Shown: piece by piece, positions 1 through 11,500 of the stretch
Layout of the letters: each line of letters opens with the position of its first letter
Numbering within the stretch: position 1 is the stretch's first letter
From: Brienomyrus brachyistius
Taxonomy: Eukaryota > Chordata > Actinopteri > Osteoglossiformes > Mormyridae
NCBI RefSeq assembly: GCF_023856365.1
Contig: NC_064542.1
Coordinates: 9,045,363 to 9,109,362 of the forward strand
Length of the DNA: 64,000 nt
Direction: 5' to 3'
Notes under the pieces: generated by a model
Told to the model about the DNA's origin: nothing
The model's database searches: none
The model's input: the letters and a program-made list of their open reading frames with translations, nothing else
Program-made: the position numbers and the translations under genes

Positions 1-717
1 AAGTGAAATGAAGTGCTGAACACTGTTTGTATAAATTCTAAAATACTCTTAAATAAAGAAAATGACTTTTAAATGGAAATGTTACATTTAGCATGTTCCT
101 GTGCCCCAGCTTTCTTTACAATATTAAAACTAGACTAATGCAACTAAATTACAATTATGTTACCCAAGAATAGTTGAATAGCTGTAAAAAATATTCAAAC
201 ACATTTCAGAGGTTTCAGCTGACAGAAATATGCTCCATTTAGCATTTTTACATTGAATTACAAAAGTTAAAAAGTTTTACGAATGTGTAAGTACAATGTA
301 AATCTGATTATTTGAATCTTTTATTTTATTTTTCCTGGTAGTATCATGGTCAAAAAGATGCAGAAAATACCTCAACATTATTTAGAGGCTGAATTACAGT
401 ACTAAGAAAAATGTTTTTTACGTTAATATATATATATATATATAAATAAATCATTGCACATAAATTTTAAGCAAGTAATTAATACACTACATTTTGTCAG
501 CTCTACTAAATGACTGCCGCTACAAGACAATTCAAATTCAAACTACTCATAAAATGTTACACACTGTTTTTGTAATGTGCATTAAAATATATTAATAAAA
601 TATAATGTAAATCGTATAGAGTCTAATCAACGTTTAAGCACCAGATCTATAGAATGGATTTTTTTTAAAACATAAAGTGAACCTAATTCCACATTAATAT
701 CTTGTTTCAGTAGACAT

Positions 718-900
718 CCATCTATCTATCTCCTGTAACGTTGTCCTACTCAGGATTGCAAGGGGTCTACAAGACAGGGAACAACCCAGAACGGGATACC
801 AACCCATCAAAGGACACACACACCATTCACACCTATGGGGAATTTAGCAAGACTCGAACCCTGGTCCCAGAGGTGTGAGGCAATAGTGCTAAAGTATGTA
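718..900 (-). repeat. Degenerate SINE copy (ATGG-tail family)
   Basis: An old minus-strand copy of the SINE seen at 5317, 9813 and 43951. It shows CATCCATC at its tail end and the tRNA-like head (CGAACCCTGGTCCCAGAGG) at the other end. It lies in the 3' flank of copy A. Confidence 0.6.
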
Positions 901-979
901 AATGAACAATAACGGTTTCTTCTCATCTTAGTGGGTTTTTCAGAACTGGACAAACATCCCTGTATTCCCAAGACAATGC

Positions 980-1138
980 TTAAAGGTCAGTGATGCTGAA
1001 GGTGGGATTGTCATAGCTTTCCCCAATATTTGAGGCTTTATTTTCGTCCTGTTGTGCCAAAGCAGCTTCAAACAGCTCAGTGTTCCTGTTGTCCAACTGT
1101 ATGTCACTACCATCCTCCTCATCCTCTTCCGCAATTAC
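980..1138 (-). CDS. cdhr2: Copy A exon 30: terminal exon with PDZ ligand
   Basis: After an AG acceptor the frame reads VIAEEDEEDGSDIQLDN and ends SYDNPTFSITDL before TAA at 982-980. ITDL is a class I PDZ ligand, consistent with binding a harmonin-type scaffold. The acidic run and the YDNP motif are shared with copy B. A different frame over this exon is open for 64 codons but is not the spliced frame. Confidence 0.82.
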   Translation of the reverse strand, partial: VIAEEDEEDGSDIQLDNRNTELFEAALAQQDENKASNIGESYDNPTFSITDL

Positions 1139-4100
1139 CTAACAAGATGCAAAGACATATACATCAATGTCCTTTCTAGTGGTCTGCAAATTCAGACATG
1201 TGGCAAAACAAAATCTGATTTGATGTGACTTTTGACTATTAATATGAATCTTTTTCATAGACTTCTTTAATAATAACTAAATGTTGGGGTATGTAAAAGC
1301 AGTTTAGGGAGAGAAGATGTATTACAGTATTATTTTTACCATCATTGGCATGATATCTTTTTCAGTCAAGTTCAGGTCAGCGTTGCAGCCCAAGGAATCG
1401 AGGCTAAAACGTAACACAGAAAACTAAAGCACAAGTCATGAATCAAACAGACATCAGAGATTTACAGGTTAGTACTAGAACTAGAATCGTTTTTATTTGA
1501 TCTCTTTCTGGAAATTAATAGGGCAGCTTGATTACAACAATATTTTTTATTAAGCTGACCATTTAAATTATGGAATGTTCTTAGGATAACAGGTGTACCT
1601 CAGCAATATGAAGAATCTCAGCACTAGACAGGAGAAAATATGAAGACCCTGGTTTCAGACTGGCGAAGGTGTTTTGTAAGGGTCAATACTATCACTATGA
1701 CTATGTAACGTGTACATACAATGTATAATGAGAAAAGTAGGACAGAAAGAAATCAAATGTGGAGTTAAGATGGACAAAAGAGGCATTAGGAACTTTTGAT
1801 ATACTGATGACTAAGGTTAAATGTAAAATTGCCATCAAAAACTGTGTATTTTGAATGTATTCAAACAGCTTCAGAAATTATTACCCTAATATGGATTAAT
1901 TCAGTTACAGCAGTAAGTCATCTCATTCCGTTATTTTAGATGATATCAATGACTTAGTAGGTAAATTGAAACCTTCATCCAGCCTTGTTGATTTTCTGCC
2001 AACTCAAAATCAAGCCAGTTTGGGTAGCATGCACTGGTACTGCGTGTTACTGCACCCACTACACGATGAAACACCTCGGGTTCCCAGTTGCTGAGCTGCC
2101 CCTGGCAAACACGCAGTCCAGGAAATGGCTGTCTATCTACCACAGCCAGGTGTTACGTGGGCGTACCCTTGGCCTGGTCCTGCCGCTTGGGTCCTCAGCA
2201 TTGAGGATCCTGTGAGCTGGATCACCCTCAGGGAAATAGTGGCCATAGTGCCGATAACTGACATTCCCTAATAATGCAGGTAATGTGTCTCATTTGGAAC
2301 TCCCTGAGCAACCACTCGTTCGACACAAAGTCTAACCAGTGGTACCCAAGGATTCTCTGAAGGGACACAGTACCATAGGAGTCCAGTCTCAGGTCACTAG
2401 ATAGCATCCATATCTTGCAACCATACATCAAAACAGGGAGCACCAGGACTCTAACATCATCTTACAAACATATCAGGAGCACCACACACCCCTCTGAAAC
2501 AACCTCATGACCCCCCTGCTCTTCCAATCCGTCTATTGTCTTCATAGTAAGAGTCACCAGAGACATGGATGTCACTGCCAAGGTAAGCGAACCTCTTGAT
2601 GTGGTTGACAGACAGGAACACTGCTTACAGCTGTGCCCAAGAGGTAATTAAAGGCCTGGATTTTATCAAGGACATTTTCAAGCCCAGACACTCAGACTCC
2701 TTCAAGAGCCCTGATCAGAGTCTCCATTGACTCCGCGAAAATCACAGCATCCGTTGGACCCCATGACCCTGCCAAACACCCAGTACATGCAAGCATTGCA
2801 TGGCATAGAAGCAAGAACATACCCCTGACGAACCCCAGAATCAACTGGGAAGTATGCAGAGGTTCCGTCACAGAGACAAGACTCCCACATCACATTAGAA
2901 TCGACAGTCACACCCACTACAAAAGGCTGTTAAGGGTCCTATTTGTTAGTCCTACCGCATTTTGAGCAGGCACTATGCGCCTTGGCCATTGGAGTCGTCA
3001 CACAGGTCCCCACGTTAGTTTTTTTTTTCCTTTTTCGGCTGCAGCAGAAGCTTAAGTTAAAATGCTATTGTTCTCCCGAAAGTATTTTTGGGTTTATGGT
3101 GTAGTTGTGCATGCATGCAGATAAAGCACAATTACATAATCACCCAACGTGCATCTGGACTGGAGTGGTATATTAACGTGCTATTAACCAGCTATAAAAT
3201 AGCCCCATCAGAGGTGTGCTATAATTTTATAGGTGTATTATAACTATAATATAAGTTTTCTGATCAGGCACCCTACAACGGATGCCACCGGGTGAGAATT
3301 AGCTTCCCTATATAAATCAGTACTTCTTTACATCCACGTCTACAAGCTCCTCGCACAAACACATTAGAAGCAGCTTGATCTTTGATTCTGACCAGGTCCA
3401 GCCTCATTTTCTTCATATGGAGCATCCTACTGAACCTAAGCTGAATCGTCAGAGTAGCAACAATAAGTGGACAGAATTCACAAACTGGGCACTCATACTG
3501 TATGGATCCTGCAGATCTGCCACAGCAACACCTACTCCCTGAGTATGGCAGCCATCAGGGTGACCAGACTAATAATAGGTGCATCAACCTACAGAGGTCT
3601 GGCCACTCCCCGGTTTGCACTCCTCGGAGAGTGCCAGCACTGAAATCTGGAGTTTACAAAAGTTCCTCCGAAAGCAGAGGAAGATGGTCATCATACCAGA
3701 GTGACAAGGTGTTCCACATGCCTACCTTGACAGGCCACCTGAGATTAGGACCTGGGTGCTGCCAAGCAGGAGGTGACTCCCCAGCACCACACCAGTCCCG
3801 CTCCCCAGCAGACCTGCCCCAATTGGCTCTCTAGCAGATTCGACTTTTCCTCCGGGGGCTTTCTCTCATCCCCTTCATCATGTATGCAGCCTTCCTGTGG
3901 GTGGCTGCTGCAGAGCTCCTCCCGCAGAGAGCAAAATAGAGTCCTGTCTGCTTTTCCAGAGCTATGTGAAGATTTTACTGTGACTGGAGTACCAATCCTG
4001 CCACCAACTCCCAAATTTTCCCTGCAAGTTGCAGGACCGCATGCAGGGCTGGATGCAATTTAACGTTATTCTCTATTTTAAAAAATGTTTGAGTCTTTTG

Positions 4101-7100
4101 GCCCTTCTATAATCTTAGTCATTAATCTTTCCCTTTTATCAGATCACTTTCCTTCCTTTTGTAAGTATCCTATTGTTTTCCTTTGCTTTGAAAAGCAAAT
4201 CTTGATCCAACCCTAACTGTAAATTACATGCCTATAGCTATGTTGCCTGTTTTACCTGAAATCTAAGAATAGGTTGCAACTGGTCAATTTGCAAGACTTT
4301 TGGAGGCACATTAGGTTTATGATAAGTTTCAAACTGGCTTCTGTCGACTGCACTCTGCTGATGTAGGAGAATGCTTTGTTTTGATGTCTGTGCAGCACTA
4401 AATACTCTTGATCATCACATTTTGATAAATAGGCTAAACCAGTTAAGTATTTTGAGCACTGATCTAGCGCAAGCATCCCTCAAATAAACCAAATGCAGAG
4501 CACTTAATGTGCATTTTATTCACACTTACAGCACGGAAGCTAAGTATATAGACCACAATGCACTGCATCAGTGATAACTAATGTTTACATCAAACACAAG
4601 GAAGTCTGTCAGCAAATTAGGGCACCGGCTTTGCTGAGTGTCAGCTGCACAAAGGTGTACAACAAATGTTTATATAGTTTAAGCTACAGTGGAGAACAAC
4701 CCCCAGACACAACTAACACAAATGATGATATAGCTGTAGCATGTTTTTTGTTCACCTCTTCAGATATCAGGTGTATCCCATTGTTTTCAAGAAATGCCGG
4801 GCACCCGAGCTCTTTGCGTACGGTACACTTGCACATTTTGCATCTTACATCAACAAATTGCATAGTATCTCAGTGCGCTTGCACTCAAGTGGGGTATATG
4901 GGACAGAGGCTTTATGTTTATGTTCACTTATCCATCCGTTTTCTATACCTACTTGTCTTATTCGAGGTAATAGGGGTCTGGAGCCCATCAAAGCTACAAC
5001 CACAAGGCAGGAAATACCTTAGCATGTTTCTGGACTGTGGGGGGAAACCAGACAACCAGGAGGAAACCCCACAACAACACAGGGCGAACATGCAAAGTCC
5101 ACACGCATGTGACCCAGGTGGAGACTAGAACCCGGGTCCCAGGGATCTGAGGCCACAGCACTAACCATGGCACCACTTCAACATCTGGGCCTCTCTATTT
5201 TAGCTAACTGGACAGTTATTTAGCCATTGATTTGATATTGTTACTGCCATACCAAGTAAAAGTCCACAGACACTGTTATTAGGATGGAACTGAATGTCAT
5301 TTTTGCATGAAAATATCCATCCATCCATCCATTTTCCAAACCGCTTATCCTACTGGGTCGCGGGGGGTCCGGAGCCTATCCCGGAAGCAATGGGCACGAG
5401 GCAGGGAACAACCCAGGATAGGGGGCCAGCCCATCGCAGGGCACACTCAGACACCATTCACACACCATTCACACCTATGGGCAATTTAGTAACTCCAATT
5501 AGCCTCAGCATGTTTTTGGACTGTGGGGGGAAACCGGAGTACCGGAGGGAACCCCACGACGACATGGGGAGAACATGCAAACTCCACACACATGTGACCC
5601 AGGCGGAGACTTGAACCCGGGTCCCAGAGGTATGAGGCAACAGTGCTAACCACTGCACCACCAAGCCAACCCTGCATGAAAATATGTACACCAGTTATTA
5701 TAACATTTAAACAGTATATAAGTGATAGCCAATGTCAATGGAGAAAATGGTGGAGTTTCTACCATCTTACCCAAGTCTGTCAGCACAGCAACCTTCTTGA
5801 TCAAAGCTCAGAAGGTCTGTGGCTTCATCAATTTTCAGATTCAGCACAGGGTTGGCCCTCAAATAGAACATATAAGTACACACAAGCCTTTGAATCTGAG
5901 CTACAGTTACTTCTCCATTCGAATATGTCCCATCAAATATGTTCAACAAGGATGTATTATTTTGGACTTACCCCTCTGTTGTGTACTTATTGGTACCAGG
6001 CACTACTGCACAGCTCTTGTGACTCTCTGTTTGCATCATTGCTGCTGTGTTCATGGCCTTGGCTGCTTTCAGCTTCCTTCTGTAGCTAAAACAACAGACG
6101 CTGTCGATAAGCTAATAGCCCTTTTGTATGTATATTACAATTACCGCCATGCCACATATTTCAAAACATGGCATGCAGAATTCACATATTCGCCTAGAAA
6201 CATTATCTGTCGTTTCGTTTTCTGTAAGGTAGGCCACACACTGACAAACTATGAGCTACTGTGGACACGAATTCATCTAAACTACGTGTAGCTGGACTGT
6301 GGGAGGAAATGGGAGACACATGCATGTAGAACGTGCAAATCCACACGCACAAGGCTGTAAGTGTGAATCCCTGGTGAGATTCAAGCCGCCAATGTCCCAC
6401 CCAAACAGGTGCCTTTATAAATACACTCTAAAAAAAGATATTAGTGTAATTTAAACTAAAAACCAACATGTTTTGTTAAACAGCTGATAATGTCTAAAAC
6501 TGTGGCAAGACATCTTTTCTACTCCATGAAACAGCCATCAAAACTTATTATTTGCAAAGGATGACAATATATTCAAAAATAAACAGTAGTGGAAAACGAA
6601 CCCATTTTCCATTCAACTTAAAATAATAATTTTTAATATTTATTATTTACTTGTCTTTGATACTTGGCATTTATTGGGAAATGTATACAGATGCTAGATA
6701 CTGGTTTTAAACTATAAGACAGAAAACACTTATAAGATAACAGCCATTATTTTATGCCAATATCCACTACCGAAAAAAAAAATACATGTAACACTGTCCA
6801 TTTATCCTCAATGAAATGCCCTTTCATATTCCATTTGATATTTCAATACATTTTTAATAACTATTATAGTGTTATATGCATTACCCAATCTGTATGCCTG
6901 GCAGTATTGTTCTACTGATATATTTTGCAGTTATCTGGTATTTTACTGTATTACTATATTAATTTAATTAAGCATTTTTGTAACACTGCTGATATCAATC
7001 TGATAATGGATTAAGAGGAAACTAAAATACTGGGCAATCAGTAACTAGAAACATTGACGATCTTTTATGGGTTTTTTTGTATTTTGAATTTTCCATTTTA

Positions 7101-8452
7101 AATGCTTTGTAAATCTTTTGGCTTCAGCTTTTGTCTTTTCATTTTTCAAGCACAAAAATTGACAATATGCATTTATCAGTCATACTCATCCCCCATGCTG
7201 AATCAATGCCAGCAAGGCTTCCTTTCAAAAGAAAAAAAATGCCACATAGTTTATAGAGCTGCTGTTACCATAGTGATGAAAAAGGCTTAGTTCCATGGAC
7301 ATAAAGCAACATTGTGCCGTTTATCACACATCAGCATTGAATATAAGATTATATATTTAGTGTATGCAGTATAGTGAATGTTTGCCTTCACACATATAAT
7401 TTATCTCATTTCCTATTTCAATATAGCCTATTTTTATTTAACACCCTCCCCAACATATTCAAAGTAATAATTAATAGGTAAAAGTATCATTACAAATGGA
7501 AACAGAAGAGCAACAATGTAAATCAGTATCATCGTTACATTTGTAAATATCAAAGAATCAATCCAGAGTCATATTTCCACGCACAGGTGTTTTGCATTGT
7601 GCTTCATTACGTAACTGGTCCTCATTGTCAGTAATGTCACTAGACCATCAGGCTCCATCATGTCTGTGAGAATATCTCCAGCACCTTTCAACATGTGAGT
7701 GTTATGACTATTCAATAATCACAGTGGGGTCCTGCCATTCTACAAGAGATCCCTGCGAGTATATTTTCTACTCACGTTTTCTGTGTACAGACAAGCGATG
7801 TGATCATAATAGCCAAAATTATCCCAAGGCCTGCTACCAAGCCAATCAGTGCGAGAAACACAAGATCAACCTCCTTTATTTCTACTCCACCCGACACCTG
7901 AAGCAGAGAAAGACATTGTGAGGGTTTAATCTCCTAATAGTTAAAAAACATAGAAACTTGTGAACATGTATTCAGATAAATATTCCAAAAACATGAATGA
8001 AGTTAGAAGTTAATATCTGCAAGACAGCAGAAAGTACAGTGATATAAGAGGACTGACTTGGAATGGATTTGAATTTCAATAGTCAGAGGTGGATAGTTCA
8101 GGTCCCGAAAGTAAAAATCCAGACTAAGATTTTGTTTAACCAACCCACTAAGAAAAAAGTGTCAGTCACTCAATTGGTTTGTTGAAACAAAATCAGTTTT
8201 TTTTTTTTTTTTTTTATCTTCTGGACCTAAACTATCCACCTCTAGTAGAAAGTCTTTTTGTCTGATAAAATTAAATTGAAACTGAATACTACCCTGTATG
8301 TCTTTGGATCACTAAAACCACAAACCCACAGAAGCTTTGGTTGGTCAACTAATGAAACTCAGTTGGTGCTGATTGGTCTAAATCTACAAGGTTTTAATTA
8401 AAGTGAGTCATGCTGATGTGAAGGAGTTTCCACCTTTAAAGAAGCCTGGCAT

Positions 8453-8508
<56 letters not shown>

Positions 8509-11500
8509 CATATATATAATATACATAACCCCTTAAGCCTGTTTACAAGCCCGTGAAACTGAAGGTGACAGATTTAAATAGGTTATAATATACTTACGAT
8601 GTATGTGAGGCCATATTTCCGCAAAATGTTTGCATGATATAGGTCTTCTTGCAGTATTCTTTCAACTGTGTCAGAACTGATGGCACTTCCATTGGGGTAT
8701 ATGAAATATACTCCCAAAACAGTAATCTCTGAGGTTCTGAAAATTGATCCATTTAATAAATTAATATAGTTTCTGAATTTAGTACAGGAATATGCAAATT
8801 CTTACATCTGCTATGTGCTTTCTATCACCTTTTCTGAATTATTAATGCTAGCTTTAGTTTTTAGGGAAAGATCCCTGTAATTAGAAGGCAAATAAGGATT
8901 AGTAGTACTGTATCAAAGAATTTACAATTCTACAGTTCAAACATCTGCATTTCATGGCAGGAAATTGAACATATTAATTTGTGAATTTTCCTGTTATTAA
9001 TCATTGCTACTTCTATGACAATGAATTACTGCCACTTCTATGACAATATGAATTAATTTCCGATGACTGCAGCTATACCAGTGTCAACATCTTCACTTTG
9101 GTTTTAATTTAATATAACATGCTTTTTGTTTGACTGTCCAGAGGAATTACACATTCAGAGCATATGTACATGTCAGTACTTGTAATAAATTTGTACACTA
9201 ACAACAATTTTTATTAGTTTTCTGCTCTTTACCAATAAGTCACTATATGAAGTATGTATGCAATATTTTACTTCTAGATGGGGGATTTTTGTTAAATTCA
9301 TGATAATTTATCAATGAGTTAGAAGACATGACTTAGTTAAAAATATATTTAAATTTGTACCTTTGATCTGTACTTTCAGCTGCAACTTCCAAAATTTGAA
9401 CAAATGATTTAGTTGTCGCTGAAAGAACCCTGTAGTTAGAGATTTGCATTTCTCACTGTTATATTAATATACAACAAATGTTTACTTAAACGATATCTGC
9501 AGACAGTCTAGACTAGACACATTATTTGTTCAGTCAAACACCTCATGGTCATATATTTTACATTTAATTGAAAAATGTAGAAGGCAACAGGATCTATTTT
9601 GTTTTGCTCTAGTAGAATTCTCTGCTTTGTTAAATATCTAAATATTTCATAATTCTCACATTTTTCTTCTTCTTCCCACATTTTTGTTCCCATATCTTGC
9701 AGTATGACAATCACCATACATTCTCTATACGTTTCTTTCAAGGAGTAAGTAGCAAATAAGTTTGACCATCTAAATTATGTATTCGAATATAATTTAACAT
9801 CTCTGGATTTATCCATCCATCCATTTTCCAAACCGCTTATCCTACTGGGTCGCGGGGGGTCCGGAGCCTATCCCGGAAGCAATGGGCACGAGGCTGGGAA
9901 CAACCCAGGATGGGGGGGGCAGCCCATCACAGGGCACACTCACACACCATTCACTCTCACATGCATTCCTATGGGCAATTTAGCAAGTCCAATTAGCCTC
10001 AGCATGTTTTTGGTCTGTGGGGGGAAACCGGAGTACCCGGAGGAAACCCTATGACGACATGGGGAGAACATGCAAACTCCACACACATGTGACCCAGGCG
10101 GAGATTCGAACCCAGGTCCCAGAGGTGTGAGGCAACAGTGCTAACCACTGCACAACCATGCCGCCCCTTCTCTGGATTTATGTCTATTGTTAATATACAA
10201 TAAAAGGAAGCGACAATAACAGTTATTAGGCATCATGCCCAACTCCTCAGCTGAAAATATCAGACCCTGTGAAGCATTCAGTCATCCTGTGAAGGATTCA
10301 GTCATCCTGTGAAGCATTCAGTCATCCTGTGAAGCATTCAGTCTGCTTGTTCATATAATATATAACATGAGTACATATTTATGCTGTGCAACTAAAACAC
10401 AGGGATACCCTTTAATGTGGTTCAGATTTCTGTTGATTTCTGCCACTGATGATTCAAAACGAAGGCCGACACGATAGGATCTGTCAATAGTATAAATCTG
10501 CAGGCAGAAAGAATATTACATGGTACATTTATATCTTTTTTCAAATGCATAATGCCATAAGATTTAATTGTTTATGAAATTATTATCACCATAAATGCTG
10601 CTGATGTAATTTAAAACAAAATACAAAATAATAGAACAAATCTTAAGACTTTACCTCAATCTGAGTTGTCACTCCTAGGTTTCCAGTGTCTTTTGCTTCA
10701 ATAGTAATCAGATATTTTCCTTTTAAGTTACTGTCGAGACTGGCAAGGCACCTAAACACAGTCAATGCAAAATTAACAAACACACACAAACCTAATCCAC
10801 ACACACACACACACACACACACAGACAGACAAATCTAATCCACACACACACACACACACAGAGACAGACAGACAAACCTAATCCACACACACACACACAA
10901 CCTGGAGACAGGGTCATGGGTACCCAAGGTTCATTGATGTGTGTGGGAAGCAAAATCCAGTCCCTTTCTGGTCACAGTGTTAGACAGGTGGTTTCAATGT
11001 TATGGCTGATCGCTCTGTGTGTGTGTGTGTGTGTTTGTGTGTGTGGATTATGTTTATATTACATTGTGGGGACAAAATGTTCCCCACAATGTAATAAAAC
11101 CTGTTATTTTGATGTTGTGGGAGGCATTTCTCATGTCCCCACAAGAATACAATTAAAAACCTAAAAATTCCAAAAGTCGCGTGTTTTGTTTGGTTACTTA
11201 TGGTTAAGGTGTGTGTGTGTATATATATATATATATAATATGAACTTTTGAAAATGTACCTGATACTCCCTTTGTAGTGATTTTGTTCTGCCGTTGTCTC
11301 AGCACTGAAGATTTTATCCATTGGCCATTGCACATTATTAGTGTCAATAAATTCTACTGATAATACACTGAACTGGATCACCTTGTTTTTTCCAGAATCC
11401 CGATCAAAGGCCTTTGGAATATTAAACATAAAATATATAAGAAAATTTTAAACTTAAAAATGGCAACCAAGCTATGATATTAAGACCAAGAGATGGTAAC

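Noticed and set aside
317..330. TTTATT motifs as the poly(A) signal of copy A
   Set aside because: Such hexamers are common by chance in AT-rich DNA and nothing marks the real 3' end.
940..1134. 64-codon minus-strand frame beginning MRKRMRRM
   Set aside because: Overlaps exon 30 of copy A in the wrong frame; the spliced frame gives the acidic tail and ITDL end.
4571..5128. 185-codon plus-strand open frame
   Set aside because: Its second half runs antisense through an old SINE copy and the first half has no domain or splice signals.
5722..6291. 189-codon plus-strand open frame
   Set aside because: It is the antisense of exons 27 and 28 of copy A and their intron.
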